Made by a program: the position numbers and the translations under genes | Source of the DNA: Sneathiella sp. HT1-7 | GTDB taxonomy: Bacteria > Pseudomonadota > Alphaproteobacteria > Sneathiellales > Sneathiellaceae | DNA: 64,000 nt | Assembly (NCBI RefSeq): GCF_020731145.1 | Contig: NZ_JAJFZN010000003.1 | Location: forward strand, 620,001 to 684,000 | Reading direction: 5' to 3' | Part shown: positions 27,973-38,645 of the stretch, one piece after another | How the letters are laid out: each line of letters begins with the position of its first letter | Position numbering within the stretch: the stretch's first letter is position 1 | The notes under the pieces: generated by a model | What the model saw: the letters and a program-made list of their open reading frames with translations, nothing else | The model's database searches: none | What the model was told of the DNA's origin: nothing

Positions 27973-28067
27973 TAAATAATAAATAATACAATCGTATTTT
28001 GGCGAAAGAGATAGCGCTGACAGTTTCTCTGTCGGCGGCATACTGATGAAATGAAGAGGCAGGAAAT

Positions 28068-29471
28068 ATGAATATTTCACGCAGAGGATTTTTGGCGGCC
28101 GCGGGCGTTGCGGCGAGTGCATCTGTTGCGCGAATACCAATAGCCGAAGCTAGTCAGAGAAAAATTTTATATGTCCGCACGCGACAGATCGAAGTCGATG
28201 GCAAGGCCGTGACTCGCTATGGCGTCGAACAGGAAAATGGTACATTCGGTCTTTTCCTCGACCCCGGTGATCATTTCGATGTTCAACTCGTGAACGAGCT
28301 TTCAGACAGCACCCTCGTTCACTGGCATGGGATGGAAGAGCCCTGGCAGCAGGATGGCGTACCTTATCTCTCCGCCCTTCCAATCGCGCCGGGAAGCAGT
28401 GCGAACTACAATTTCGCGGCGAAACCTACCGGCACACGTTGGATGCATTCGCATTTCGGATTGCAGGAGCAGAACCTGCTCGCGTCACCACTGATCATCC
28501 GGGATAAAGCAGCGATGCAAGAAAATGCTCAGGAGGTTGTCTTGTTCCTCGAGGATTTTTCATGGACAAGCCCTGAGGAAATTTTCGCAAATTTGCGCAA
28601 ACCCAAGCCGTTGATGAAAATGGGATCGAAGAGCGATAAGGATACCGGTCCCGATCTGAATGACGTTAAATTCGATGCGTTTCTCGCGAACGACCGCACG
28701 CTTGACGATCCGGATGTGATTGCGGTGGAAAAGGGTGGAAGAGTGCGTCTTCGCATTATCAATGCGTCGGCCTCCTCTAACTACACAATCGATCTTGGGT
28801 CTCTGGACGGAACATTAGTCGCCGTCGACGGCAATCCGGTAGAACCTTTGATCGGCAAGACCTTCCCGCTCGCCATTGCGCAGCGCGCAGACATCATGCT
28901 TGAATTACCATCAGATGGTTCGGCCGCGGCGGTGCTCGCTCATTGCGAAGGGCGGAAAATGCGCTCAGGCATCGTGCTTGCGCCGAAAGGCGCCAGAGTC
29001 GAGAAAATTTCGACAGTGACCGATAGCGAGGGGCCGCGTGTCGGGCTTGATCAGGAATTGCTGCTTCGCGCCGCTACTCCGCTTATTCCGCATAAGGTCC
29101 AGCGCCGTATTCCGGTGAAATTAACAGGCTCGATGTCGAGTTATATCTGGAGTATGCCAATTGAGGGGCAAGGCGGTATGCCTGCCGTCGTTTCAGAGAA
29201 GCAGCGTGTCGAGATCATCATGACCAATGAGACGCCTATGTCCCATCCGATGCATCTGCACGGTCACAGCTTCCAGGTTGTAGAGATCAACGGAAAACGG
29301 ATCGCGGGCGCCCTTCGTGACACGATCATGGTGCCGCCGAAGACGCAGGTGACGGTCGTTCTCGATACCCTAAACCCCGGACTCTGGGCATTTCATTGTC
29401 ATAATCTCTATCATCTTGCGGCCGGAATGTTCTCGACCATGGCCTATCGGCATGTTCCGCAAACCACTTAA
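28068..29471 (+). CDS. Tat-exported multicopper oxidase
   Basis: 467 residues. The Tat signal (NISRRGFLAAAGVAASASV) indicates export with cofactors already bound. All four copper-site motifs are visible: LVHWHGMEE, RWMHSHFGLQ, HPMHLHGHSFQVVE and the type 1/trinuclear motif FHCHNLYHLAAGM. The protein has three cupredoxin domains. The last motif ends in Met, the usual axial ligand of a type 1 copper. Family members oxidise Cu(I), Fe(II), Mn(II) or phenolics; no Met-rich insertion like that of CueO is evident, so the substrate stays open. It ends 12 bases from the converging 5-oxoprolinase-type gene, with no terminator between them. Confidence 0.92.
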   Translation: MNISRRGFLAAAGVAASASVARIPIAEASQRKILYVRTRQIEVDGKAVTRYGVEQENGTFGLFLDPGDHFDVQLVNELSDSTLVHWHGMEEPWQQDGVPYLSALPIAPGSSANYNFAAKPTGTRWMHSHFGLQEQNLLASPLIIRDKAAMQENAQEVVLFLEDFSWTSPEEIFANLRKPKPLMKMGSKSDKDTGPDLNDVKFDAFLANDRTLDDPDVIAVEKGGRVRLRIINASASSNYTIDLGSLDGTLVAVDGNPVEPLIGKTFPLAIAQRADIMLELPSDGSAAAVLAHCEGRKMRSGIVLAPKGARVEKISTVTDSEGPRVGLDQELLLRAATPLIPHKVQRRIPVKLTGSMSSYIWSMPIEGQGGMPAVVSEKQRVEIIMTNETPMSHPMHLHGHSFQVVEINGKRIAGALRDTIMVPPKTQVTVVLDTLNPGLWAFHCHNLYHLAAGMFSTMAYRHVPQTT

Positions 29472-29483
29472 AATCGTCCACTT

Positions 29484-32400
29484 CTATTTGCCGTAGCCGC
29501 CGCCAGACGGTGTTTGGATAACGAAAATATCGTCTGCTTCCATCTCGGTCTTGTCGCGGCCTTCCAAGGTGTCGATCTCGCCATTCTTGCGGATGACCCA
29601 TTGCTTGCCGACCTCTCCATCTTCACCACCGTTCAGGCCGAAAGGCGGCACAACACGGTGGCTGGAAAGAAGCGCGGCTGACATCGGTTCATGAAAGCGA
29701 AACTTGCGAAGCGTTCCGTCGCCACCTTTATGTGCGCCTTTACCGCCGGAGCCGCGTCTGATCTCGAAGCTTTCCAGCGTCACCGGGAAGCGCCATTCGA
29801 CTACCTCCGGATCGGTCAGGCGGGAATTAGTCATATGCGTATGCACCGCACTGGTCCCGTCGAAATCAGGGCCCGCGCCGGAACCACCACAGATCGTTTC
29901 GTAGTATTGATAGGTTTCGTTGCCGAAGGTAAAATTATTCATTGTCCCTTGCGCGGCAGCCATCACGCCAAGCGCGCCGAACAGACAATCGGTGATGCAT
30001 TGTGATGTTTCGACGTTGCCCGCAACCACGGCTGCCGGATATTCGGGCGACAGCATGGAGCGGTCGGGTATGATAATCTTCAACGGTTTGAGACAGCCTG
30101 CATTCAGCGGAATATCGCTTTCCACCAGGCAACGGAACACATACAACACCGCCGCTGTGGTGACGGCACGCGGTGCGTTATAGTTGGTCGGGTGCTGCCC
30201 GCTGGTGCCAGTGAAATCGATGGTGGCCGAACGGGCCGCCTTGTCGATGGAGATATTGACCTTAATCTCATACCCATCATCCATGGGATAAGTGAAGGAC
30301 CCATCCTTTAGCACATCCAGCACTCGGCGCACGGATTCCTCGGCGTTATCCTGTACGTGGTCCATATAGGCATGGACGACCTCAAGGGAGAAATGATCGA
30401 CCATCTTGCGCAGTTCCTGAATGCCCTTCTCGCAGGCCGCGATCTGAGCCTTCAGGTCGGCCATATTCTGATCGGTGTTGCGGGACGGATACTTGCCGGA
30501 TTTAAGGATCTCGACAATCTCGTCTTCAAGCAGCCGTCCGCCATCGACCAGCAACACGTTATCGAGGATGACGCCTTCCTCTTCTACCGTTCGACTGTCG
30601 GGCGGCATGGAGCCGGGCGTGGTGCCTCCGATATCCGCATGGTGCCCACGGCTTGCCACGTAAAAGAGGACGTCCTTGCCTGCAAGATCAAAAACGGGCG
30701 TGATTACCGTGACATCGGGCAGATGCGTCCCGCCGTTATAAGGCGCATTAAGGACGAAAACATCGCCTGCTTTCATCGTCGATTTATGTTTATTGATCAC
30801 CGCCTTGATACTCTCTGACATGGAGCCCAGATGCACGGGCATATGGGGCGCATTGGCGATCAGGTCTCCGTTCAACTCAAAGACCGCGCAAGAGAAATCG
30901 AGCCGTTCCTTGATATTCACCGAATAGGCCGTTTTTTCCAGCACCGTACCCATCTGTTCGGCGACATTCATGAAGAGATTGTTGAAAATCTCCAGCATGA
31001 CCGGATCGACTTCCGTGCCGATGGCGAGTTCGCGCTTGAGTTCCTCGACGCGGGTAAGGACGAGATAGCCTCGATCTGTCATTTCCGCCTGCCAACCCGG
31101 TTCAATTACATTTGTGCCGGTTTTCTCGACAATGACTGCGGGGCCGTTGATCTTCGAGCCCGAGGGCAAGGCGTCGCGATCATAGAAGGGGCAATCCTGC
31201 CAGCTATCCCCGACAAAGATTGCCTCTTGGGCGAGGGGGCCGACGTCCATGTTACCACTCCTTCGGATCGGATCCTCAATCTTGTCGCCGATACCGACTA
31301 CTTCAACGGCGGCGGCCTCAACGATCATCGCTTTTTCCGGCGTTGTAAAGCCGAAGCGCTGACGATGTGCGGCCTCGAACGCTTTGGTGATCTCATCCAA
31401 CGGGCCATCATCGACAACCATCGCGGTATCGGAGCCCTGATATTTGATATGGAGCTTGCGTTCGACATCGATGCGGGCCTCTGCCACTCCTTGCGCACGC
31501 ATTTCCGCCAACCCCTCTGTGGCGAGAGTTTCCAGGGTTATGGCAATGTCGGGAAGGGCCGAGTCTTCCAGCGTCACCTCCATCGCTTTTTCTTTCAACA
31601 CGCGAAGGTCGGCCAGACCCATCCCGAAGGCGGAAAGAACGCCCGCATAAGGGTGCAACATGATCTTCTTCATACCGAGGCTGTCGGCAACGAGGCAGGC
31701 ATGCTGGCCACCAGCACCCCCGAAGGAGGTCAGAACATATTCGGAGACGTCATAGCCGCGCTGAACAGAGATTTTCTTGATCGCATTGGCCATATTTTCC
31801 ACCGCGATAAAGAGAAAGCCGCGCGCGACTTCTTCCGGGCTGCGGTTATCGCCCGTGGCAGCGTTGATTTTCGTGGCCAAGGCTGCGAATTTCTCACGCA
31901 CTGTCTCCACAGATAACGCCTCATCGGCGTTGGGGCCGAAGACTTTGGGAAAGAATGCCGGGGAAAGCTTGCCGAGCATCACATTGCAATCAGTGACGGT
32001 TAGCGGGCCACCCTTGCGATAGCAGGCAGGGCCGGGATTGGCCCCCGCGCTGTCCGGGCCGACCTTATATCTTGCACCATCGAAATGCAGGATTGAACCA
32101 CCGCCTGCTGCCACCGTATGGATCAGCATCATTGGCGCACGCATGCGCACTCCTGCAACCTCCGTCTCGAAAGTGCGTTCATACTCGCCACCATAATGGG
32201 AAACGTCGGTCGACGTGCCGCCCATATCGAAACCGATGACTTTTTCAAACCCGGCCATGGCGCTGGTCTGTACCATGCCAACCACACCGCCCGCTGGACC
32301 AGAGAGAATGGCGTCTTTCCCATGGAAAAACCGCGCATCCGTCAGCCCACCATTCGATTGCATGAACATCAGGCGGGTTTCGCCTAGTTCGGATGCAACT

Positions 32401-33098
32401 CGGTCAACATAGCGGCGTAAGATGGGGGAGAGATAGGCATCTACCACGGTGGTGTCACCACGGCTGACCAATTTCATCAGCGGGCTGGTTTCATGACTGG
32501 TTGAGATTTGGGTGAAGCCAATGCCCCTAGCGATTTCGGCGACAGCTTTCTCATGATCCGGATAACGGTACCCGTGCATGAAGACAATGGCACAGGTACG
32601 CAGACCCGCATCATATGCTTCTTGCAGCTTGGCGCGCGCGTCGACTGTGTCGAGAGGTCGGATCATCTCGCCGGTTGCGCCGACGCGCTCCTTCACCTCA
32701 ATAACGCGGCTATAGAGCATTTCCGGTAGCTCGATATGCAGTGCAAAGAGCTTGGGGCGCGTCTGATAGCCGATCCGGAGGGCATCTCGGAACCCCTCCG
32801 TTGTGATTAGTGCCAGCGGTTCGCCCTTGCGCTCCAGCAATGCGTTGGTGGCGACGGTTGTTCCCATCTTGACCGCTTCGATCTGTGATGCAGGTATATC
32901 TTCGGTTTTGCCGAGGCCGAGCAGGTCACGGATACCCTGCAGCGCGGCATCTTCATACTGCTCCGGGTTTTCGCTCAGTAACTTGTGGGTAACGATGCTG
33001 CCATCGGGTCGGCGCGCAACCAAATCGGTAAAGGTGCCGCCGCGATCGACCCAGAACTGCCATTCTTTCGTTGCCGCATCATTCATGTTTTTAGCCAT
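29484..33098 (-). CDS. Hydantoinase/5-oxoprolinase family enzyme (fused HyuA-HyuB)
   Basis: 1204 residues from the ATG at 33098, which has GAGAGAA upstream; the frame is open further but the family start FWVDRGGTFTDLVAR fits this ATG. The first 680 or so residues are the ATP-binding HyuA half (GFDMGGTSTDVSHY; VAAGGGSILHFDGARYKVGP; YVLTSFGGAGGQHACLVADS), the rest the HyuB half (DPVMLEIFNNLFMNVAEQMG; HMPVHLGSMSESIKAV; NAPYNGGTHLPDVTVITPVF). The single-chain layout and length match ATP-dependent 5-oxoprolinase, which opens pyroglutamate to glutamate. N-methylhydantoinase or another cyclic amide hydrolase cannot be excluded. Confidence 0.88.
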   Translation of the reverse strand: MAKNMNDAATKEWQFWVDRGGTFTDLVARRPDGSIVTHKLLSENPEQYEDAALQGIRDLLGLGKTEDIPASQIEAVKMGTTVATNALLERKGEPLALITTEGFRDALRIGYQTRPKLFALHIELPEMLYSRVIEVKERVGATGEMIRPLDTVDARAKLQEAYDAGLRTCAIVFMHGYRYPDHEKAVAEIARGIGFTQISTSHETSPLMKLVSRGDTTVVDAYLSPILRRYVDRVASELGETRLMFMQSNGGLTDARFFHGKDAILSGPAGGVVGMVQTSAMAGFEKVIGFDMGGTSTDVSHYGGEYERTFETEVAGVRMRAPMMLIHTVAAGGGSILHFDGARYKVGPDSAGANPGPACYRKGGPLTVTDCNVMLGKLSPAFFPKVFGPNADEALSVETVREKFAALATKINAATGDNRSPEEVARGFLFIAVENMANAIKKISVQRGYDVSEYVLTSFGGAGGQHACLVADSLGMKKIMLHPYAGVLSAFGMGLADLRVLKEKAMEVTLEDSALPDIAITLETLATEGLAEMRAQGVAEARIDVERKLHIKYQGSDTAMVVDDGPLDEITKAFEAAHRQRFGFTTPEKAMIVEAAAVEVVGIGDKIEDPIRRSGNMDVGPLAQEAIFVGDSWQDCPFYDRDALPSGSKINGPAVIVEKTGTNVIEPGWQAEMTDRGYLVLTRVEELKRELAIGTEVDPVMLEIFNNLFMNVAEQMGTVLEKTAYSVNIKERLDFSCAVFELNGDLIANAPHMPVHLGSMSESIKAVINKHKSTMKAGDVFVLNAPYNGGTHLPDVTVITPVFDLAGKDVLFYVASRGHHADIGGTTPGSMPPDSRTVEEEGVILDNVLLVDGGRLLEDEIVEILKSGKYPSRNTDQNMADLKAQIAACEKGIQELRKMVDHFSLEVVHAYMDHVQDNAEESVRRVLDVLKDGSFTYPMDDGYEIKVNISIDKAARSATIDFTGTSGQHPTNYNAPRAVTTAAVLYVFRCLVESDIPLNAGCLKPLKIIIPDRSMLSPEYPAAVVAGNVETSQCITDCLFGALGVMAAAQGTMNNFTFGNETYQYYETICGGSGAGPDFDGTSAVHTHMTNSRLTDPEVVEWRFPVTLESFEIRRGSGGKGAHKGGDGTLRKFRFHEPMSAALLSSHRVVPPFGLNGGEDGEVGKQWVIRKNGEIDTLEGRDKTEMEADDIFVIQTPSGGGYGK

Positions 33099-33272
33099 AA
33101 TTTCTCTCAAGTTTAGCAGAAAAGACCCTCTGTCGCGCCGCCGGGTTACAAGAATCCTTATCATCAGGCACGGGCGCAGGTAAAGCCATATTGCCAAATG
33201 TTCTTTCTGCTTTCACGAATTCGCACCGCCACGCGTTTGTGAGACATGTAGACAACAGGAAAGTAGTAGAAG

Positions 33273-34880
33273 ATGACGGCGGATGACCCTCTCGAAAATT
33301 ATGTTCCCTTATCCAGGTCGCCGATCTGGGATCTGGTGCGAAGTTATTATGGTACCTTGGGCACAGAGGCATGGGAGCCGGGAAGGGTGCCCAACTACGT
33401 GACGACAAACCCGTTTATCGGACGCGCCTACGCTAAAGTCATTCGCGGTTTTCTTGATGATTTCGGGCAAAGCGGGACGACCCGTGCACGCCGGGAGCCG
33501 CATTACATCCTGGAACTTGGTGCAGGTACGGGACGCTTCGCGTATGGTTTCTTGCTGCATTTCTTTTCAGCAGAGGAATTGGCCGTCGCAAAAAAACGGA
33601 ATGTCGTCTATGTGATGACAGAAGTAAGTAAGGCCGCCATTGATTTTTGGCGGCGGCACCCGCAGCTTAAACCCTTTATCGATCAGGGGATTCTCGATTT
33701 TGCCTATCTAGATGTCCTGAAAGACGATCCGATCCGGCTTCTAATCTCGGGTCAGGAACTAACACCGGGCAGTCTTTCCAATCCTCTCTCTGTAATCGCA
33801 AATTATGTGCTCGATAGCTTGCCGCATGATTTTTACTGTGTGAAGGACAAAAAATTATTTGAAAGACGTGTCTGCCATCGGATTGAAACGGACAGCGATG
33901 AAATAGAGGACATTATCCGTCATACGGAATTCAATTATCAGGAAGAGCCCGCGCCAGTAAAGATATATGAGAATGAGGACTGGAACCGTACACTTGGGAA
34001 ATATCGGAGGATGCAGGGAGAATTGAATTTCTCTCTTCCCGTCGGAGGCTTTCGTATGATTGATCGGCTGGCGGCACTTACAACAGGCGCGACGTTTATG
34101 CTCACCGGTGATTTCGGAGTAACGGCGCTCTCCGATTTGTGGGATTTACCGCCGCGCCGAGTTGCCCGCAATGGCGTGTTCAGTATGCATGTCAATTATC
34201 ATGCGCTTCGTGAATATGTCGGGATGCGCAAAGGTCGGTTTCTCTCTCCCGATCACTCGAAATCTTCATTGGAAATGGCGGGCGTGCTGATGAATCCTGG
34301 GCGGCGAAAGGCCCGGCATCTAACGCATCAATTCAATACCCATATTCGCGACACCGGGCCCGATGAATTCTTCATGCTGAAAAAAATTGCGGAGAAAAAC
34401 TTCGCAGATTACAGCTTGCCGCAAATACTTGCACTAATGCGCATAAGCTGCGGCGATATAAAGATTTTCCGTGGTTGTGTTGGTGCGCTGAGAAAGACAT
34501 TGCCCACGGCAAGTGCACATCAGAAAAAGTCAGTTGTCGACGCTCTGAAAAGAGTTGATAAGGCACATTTTAGATGTGATTCAAACCCCGATCCCGCGAT
34601 TACTATTATCCATCTGATGGAAGAAGCCGGGGCGCCGGACGAGGCAATGGAAATTCTTGAGCGAAATCGGCTGTTTCTGAACGCAACATCTGAGGGAGTA
34701 TTTCTGGTTGTAAATTTGTTGATGAAGGCAGGACGCCATAAGGAGGCACTTGAGCCATTGAAAAGTTTGCTTGTGAGGGAGCCAGATAATCGCAAGGCAC
34801 ATCATTTATTCGGCCGTGTCGTAGAAGAAATAGAGGCAAAGAGTATGCCGTGTCGCAAGACGATTTTTGCGGTGAAATGA
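33273..34880 (+). CDS. MidA-like SAM-dependent methyltransferase with C-terminal helical (TPR-like) repeats
   Basis: 535 residues. Residues about 15-330 resemble the MidA/NDUFAF7-type methyltransferase family: NPFIGRAYAKVIRGFLDDFG, the SAM motif ILELGAGTGRFAYGFLLHF, MTEVSKAAIDFWRRHP, and VIANYVLDSLPHDFYCV, equivalent to the family 'NE-DA-P' site. The C-terminal 130 residues are helical pairs of TPR type (AGAPDEAMEILERNRLFL; AGRHKEALEPLKSLLVREPD). MidA proteins are linked to complex I assembly, but this protein is a distant relative with an added repeat domain, so that function should not be assumed. It is divergent from the 5-oxoprolinase gene and 85 bases upstream of rfbA. Confidence 0.65.
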   Translation: MTADDPLENYVPLSRSPIWDLVRSYYGTLGTEAWEPGRVPNYVTTNPFIGRAYAKVIRGFLDDFGQSGTTRARREPHYILELGAGTGRFAYGFLLHFFSAEELAVAKKRNVVYVMTEVSKAAIDFWRRHPQLKPFIDQGILDFAYLDVLKDDPIRLLISGQELTPGSLSNPLSVIANYVLDSLPHDFYCVKDKKLFERRVCHRIETDSDEIEDIIRHTEFNYQEEPAPVKIYENEDWNRTLGKYRRMQGELNFSLPVGGFRMIDRLAALTTGATFMLTGDFGVTALSDLWDLPPRRVARNGVFSMHVNYHALREYVGMRKGRFLSPDHSKSSLEMAGVLMNPGRRKARHLTHQFNTHIRDTGPDEFFMLKKIAEKNFADYSLPQILALMRISCGDIKIFRGCVGALRKTLPTASAHQKKSVVDALKRVDKAHFRCDSNPDPAITIIHLMEEAGAPDEAMEILERNRLFLNATSEGVFLVVNLLMKAGRHKEALEPLKSLLVREPDNRKAHHLFGRVVEEIEAKSMPCRKTIFAVK

Positions 34881-34965
34881 GCGAGAGTAAGAAAATTTAA
34901 ACTCTATGTCGTTAATGATATGCTATTCCTAGTATATATTTTTAAACGACATTGAGACAGGACCC

Positions 34966-35835
34966 ATGGCGCATAAAGGCATTATTCTCGCGGGCGGTAC
35001 AGGCAGCCGGCTTCATCCCTTGACGTTGGGTGTCAGTAAACAGCTGATGCCGATTTACGACAAGCCGATGATCTATTATCCGTTGACGACGCTGATGCTG
35101 GCGGATATTCGGGATATCCTCATTATCACCACGCCGGAAGAGCAGGATGTGTTTATTCGCGTGTTGGGCGATGGTGCACGCTGGGGCTTGAATATTTCGT
35201 ATGCGGCGCAGCCATCGCCGGATGGTCTGGCTCAGGCATTTATTATTGGTGCTGATCATATCGGCGACGATCATTCCGCTCTGATTCTCGGCGATAATAT
35301 TTTTTACGCCAACCGTTTCAGCCAACTCCTGCAGAGTGCAAAAGGTCGGGAAGTTGGCGCGACCATTTTCGGCTATCATGTCTCGGACCCGACAGCTTAT
35401 GGCGTCGCCGAATTTGATCAGACTGGTAAGGTCATCGGGGTTGAGGAAAAGCCGAAAAATCCGAAATCGAACTTCGCCATTACCGGGCTCTATTTCTATG
35501 ATAATCAGGTGATCGATTTTGCCAAGCATCTGAAACCGAGTGCGCGGGGTGAGCTGGAAATCACCGATCTCAACCGTCTCTATCTCGATCAGGGGGAGCT
35601 CAGCATGGAATTGCTGGGCCGGGGTAGTGCCTGGCTCGATACCGGCACACATGACAATCTGCTGGAAGCGTCTCACTTCGTACAGACGATTGAAAAGCGG
35701 CAGGGCCTCAAAATTGCCTGTCCGGAGGAAATCGCCTATCAGAAGAAATTCATCACGGCGGACGAACTCGCCGCCCTCGCCGAACCGCTCAGGAAGAGCG
35801 GCTATGGCGAGTATTTGCTCGATCTTATCAAATAA
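34966..35835 (+). CDS. rfbA: Glucose-1-phosphate thymidylyltransferase
   Basis: 289 residues, full length. The nucleotidyltransferase start [20 protein letters not shown] with [16 protein letters not shown], the middle [10 protein letters not shown] and [20 protein letters not shown], and [20 protein letters not shown] identify the RfbA/RmlA group. It makes dTDP-glucose, the first step to dTDP-rhamnose and other deoxysugars for surface polysaccharides. The partner genes rfbB, rfbC and rfbD are not adjacent: upstream is the MidA-like gene and downstream, 3 bases away, the convergent cysNC gene. Confidence 0.94.
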   Translation: MAHKGIILAGGTGSRLHPLTLGVSKQLMPIYDKPMIYYPLTTLMLADIRDILIITTPEEQDVFIRVLGDGARWGLNISYAAQPSPDGLAQAFIIGADHIGDDHSALILGDNIFYANRFSQLLQSAKGREVGATIFGYHVSDPTAYGVAEFDQTGKVIGVEEKPKNPKSNFAITGLYFYDNQVIDFAKHLKPSARGELEITDLNRLYLDQGELSMELLGRGSAWLDTGTHDNLLEASHFVQTIEKRQGLKIACPEEIAYQKKFITADELAALAEPLRKSGYGEYLLDLIK

Positions 35836-35838
35836 ATT

Positions 35839-37737
35839 CTAGATAACGCCGCGCTCTACAAGCGTGGCAACGATCTGGTCGGCGGAGTCTTCAGGGCTCT
35901 GCCTACTGCCATCGATGACAATTTCCGCATTCTCCGGCCGTTCATAATCCGAAGAGATACCGGTGAAATTCTTGATTTCGCCTGCTCGCGCCTTCTTATA
36001 CAGGCCTTTTATGTCGCGCGCCTCGCAGATTTCCAGCGGCGTATCAACGAAGACTTCAAGAAACTCTCCATCCTCCAACAGGCCGCGCGCCATCTGTCGT
36101 TCGCTTCTAAAGGGAGAGATGAAGGAAACGAGGGTAATCAACCCCGCATCGACCATGAGCTTCGCCGTTTCGCCAACACGGCGGATATTCTCAACCCTGT
36201 CCGCATCAGTGAAGCCGAGATCCTTGTTCAGCCCGTGACGCACGTTATCGCCGTCCAGCAAATAGGTGTGCTTATCCATGGCATGAAGCTTTTTCTCGAC
36301 GAGATTGGCGATCGTTGATTTGCCTGATCCGGAAAGTCCCGTAAACCAGAGAACAGAGGCTTTCTGTCTCTTCTGTTCAGCGCGGGCCTCTTTATGAATA
36401 TCCACTGATTGCCAATGGATATTTTCTGCCCGGCGGAGCGCAAATTCGATCATCCCGGCGGCGACCGTCGCGTTGGTGAAGCGATCAATGAGGATAAAAG
36501 AGCCGGTTCCCGGATTTTCTGCATATGGATCGAAGGAAATGGCTTTATCCAGTGACAGATTACACACGCCAATTTCGTTGAGTTCAAGTTTTTTGGACGC
36601 CATCTGCTCCATGGTGTTGACGTTGACTGTGTATTTAAGATTGCTGACCCGCGCGGCGGTCGTTCCGGTGCCGAGTTTCAGAAGATAGGTCCGGCTTGGC
36701 AGCATCGAATCGCTGCTCATCCAGACGATCTTGGCCTCGAATTGGTCGGCGGTTGCTGGGCGGTCTTTCGTGGCACAAAGGATATCGCCGCGACTGATGT
36801 CGATCTCGTCTTCAAGGGTGAGGGTGACAGCCTGTCCAGCAATGGCCTCCTCAAGGTCACCGTCGAAGGTGACGATACGAGAAATCCGGCTGCTCCGTCC
36901 TGACGCGGGCTCGACGATTTCATCCCCGACATGGATCGTTCCGCTGGCGATAGTGCCGGAGAAGCCCCGGAAATCAAGGTTCGGCCGATTGACCCACTGC
37001 ACGGGCATCCGGAACGGGCGGGAGAGGTCCTCTGCACCGATCTCAACGCCTTCCAGGTGCGCTAACACGCTAGGCCCGCTGTACCAAGCCATGGCCTCGC
37101 TTGCGCCGATCATGTTGTCGCCTTTCAGCGCCGAGACGGGAATCGGGGTAATTTGTTCGAAATTGAGTTGCTCCGCGAATTTGAGGTAATCACTGCGGAT
37201 TTGTTCGAATACCTCTTCACTATAGTCAACCAGGTCCATCTTGTTGATCGCCAGCACGACTTTCTTGATGCCGAGCAGGTTAACCAGATAGCTGTGCCGC
37301 ATTGTTTGGATCAGCACGCCTTTGCGGGCATCGATCAGGATAACGGCGAGGTCGGCGGTTGACGCGCCGGTTACCATATTTCGGGTGTATTGCTCATGTC
37401 CGGGGGTGTCGGCGACGATGAATTTGCGCTTGTCGGTCGCAAAAAAACGATAGGCAACGTCAATGGTGATGCCCTGTTCGCGCTCCGCCTGTAACCCATC
37501 TAGGAGGAGGGCGTAGTCAATCTCGCCATTCTGCGTGCCGACGCGTTTGCTCTCGGCGGTGAGGGTCGCGAGTTGATCCTCGAACAACAGCTTCGAATCC
37601 CACAGAAGGCGACCGATAAAGGTACTCTTGCCGTCATCAACGCTGCCGCAAGTAATAAAGCGGAGGAGGTTTTTCTGTTCCTGCGTCTTGAGATAGGCGT
37701 CGATTTCCGCTGTTGCGGTGTCGGTTTTCTGATCCAT
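35839..37737 (-). CDS. cysNC: Bifunctional sulfate adenylyltransferase large subunit / APS kinase CysNC
   Basis: 632 residues. The first 440 or so are the CysN GTPase: P-loop [20 protein letters not shown] (from residue 31), [18 protein letters not shown] and AINKMDLVD. The last 180 or so are APS kinase CysC with its own P-loop [19 protein letters not shown] near residues 465-480, then [20 protein letters not shown]. With CysD it turns sulfate into APS and then PAPS. Whether PAPS feeds cysteine synthesis or sulfation cannot be seen, since no reductase is nearby. The ATG overlaps the cysD stop by one base (TGATG). Confidence 0.96.
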   Translation of the reverse strand: MDQKTDTATAEIDAYLKTQEQKNLLRFITCGSVDDGKSTFIGRLLWDSKLLFEDQLATLTAESKRVGTQNGEIDYALLLDGLQAEREQGITIDVAYRFFATDKRKFIVADTPGHEQYTRNMVTGASTADLAVILIDARKGVLIQTMRHSYLVNLLGIKKVVLAINKMDLVDYSEEVFEQIRSDYLKFAEQLNFEQITPIPVSALKGDNMIGASEAMAWYSGPSVLAHLEGVEIGAEDLSRPFRMPVQWVNRPNLDFRGFSGTIASGTIHVGDEIVEPASGRSSRISRIVTFDGDLEEAIAGQAVTLTLEDEIDISRGDILCATKDRPATADQFEAKIVWMSSDSMLPSRTYLLKLGTGTTAARVSNLKYTVNVNTMEQMASKKLELNEIGVCNLSLDKAISFDPYAENPGTGSFILIDRFTNATVAAGMIEFALRRAENIHWQSVDIHKEARAEQKRQKASVLWFTGLSGSGKSTIANLVEKKLHAMDKHTYLLDGDNVRHGLNKDLGFTDADRVENIRRVGETAKLMVDAGLITLVSFISPFRSERQMARGLLEDGEFLEVFVDTPLEICEARDIKGLYKKARAGEIKNFTGISSDYERPENAEIVIDGSRQSPEDSADQIVATLVERGVI

Positions 37738-38645
37738 CAGAAATACCCCTCTTGCTTTTTCTTCTCCATCGACCCGGCCTGATCCTTGTCGATCTGCCGT
37801 CCCTGTCGCTCCGATGTGCGGGCGACGAGCATTTCCTGAATAATCTCGGGCAGGGTGGCGGCGGTCGATTCAATCGCACCGGTGAGCGGATAGCAACCTA
37901 GCGTGCGGAAGCGGACTGATTTCATCATCGGTGTTTCGCCCTCATTCAAAGGCATCCGGTCGTCATCGACCATAATCAGCATCCCCTCGCGCTCTACCAC
38001 CGGGCGTTCGGCGGCGAAATAGAGCGGCACAATGGGAATATCCTCCATATAGATATATTGCCAGATATCGAGTTCGGTCCAGTTGGAGAGGGGGAAGGCT
38101 CTGATGCTCTCCCCTTTGCGGACCCGACCGTTATAAATATTCCAAAGCTCGGGGCGCTGGTTTTTCGGATCCCAGCGATGCGCCTCATTGCGAAAAGAGA
38201 AGACCCGCTCTTTCGCGCGGCTTGCCTCCTCATCCCGGCGGGCGCCGCCAAAAGCTGCATCGAACTTGTACTGATCGAGTGCTTGTTTCAGAGCCTCCGT
38301 CTTCATGATGTCGGTATGAAGCGCCGAGCCATGGGTAAAGGGACCGACCCCCTGCTTGACGCCTTCAGGGTTGATATGCACCAACAATTCGAGACCGTAA
38401 TCCTTCACGATGGTATCGCGGAAATGGATCATCTCGCGGAATTTCCAGGTAGTGTCCACATGCAGGAGTGGAAAAGGAATGGGTGATGGAAAAAAGGCCT
38501 TCCGCGCAAGATGCAGCAGCACCGCAGAATCCTTGCCGATGGAATACAGCATGACTGGCCGTTCAAACTCCGCGGCGACTTCCCGGAAGATATGAATGCT
38601 TTCTGCTTCCAGCTGGCGTAAATGGGTCAACCGCGATGTACTCAT
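37737..38645 (-). CDS. cysD: Sulfate adenylyltransferase small subunit CysD
   Basis: 302 residues from the ATG at 38645; the frame is open 27 codons further upstream but homologous CysD starts match [20 protein letters not shown]. The PP-loop [60 protein letters not shown] and [20 protein letters not shown] are all present. CysD catalyses ATP sulfurylation and works as a complex with CysN, encoded immediately after it. The upstream region of about 310 bases is shared with the divergent pqi operon. Confidence 0.95.
   Translation of the reverse strand: MSTSRLTHLRQLEAESIHIFREVAAEFERPVMLYSIGKDSAVLLHLARKAFFPSPIPFPLLHVDTTWKFREMIHFRDTIVKDYGLELLVHINPEGVKQGVGPFTHGSALHTDIMKTEALKQALDQYKFDAAFGGARRDEEASRAKERVFSFRNEAHRWDPKNQRPELWNIYNGRVRKGESIRAFPLSNWTELDIWQYIYMEDIPIVPLYFAAERPVVEREGMLIMVDDDRMPLNEGETPMMKSVRFRTLGCYPLTGAIESTAATLPEIIQEMLVARTSERQGRQIDKDQAGSMEKKKQEGYF

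Noticed and set aside
30831-31916. 361-codon plus-strand frame opposite the 5-oxoprolinase-type gene
   Set aside because: Antisense shadow of a well-supported enzyme with no family features of its own.
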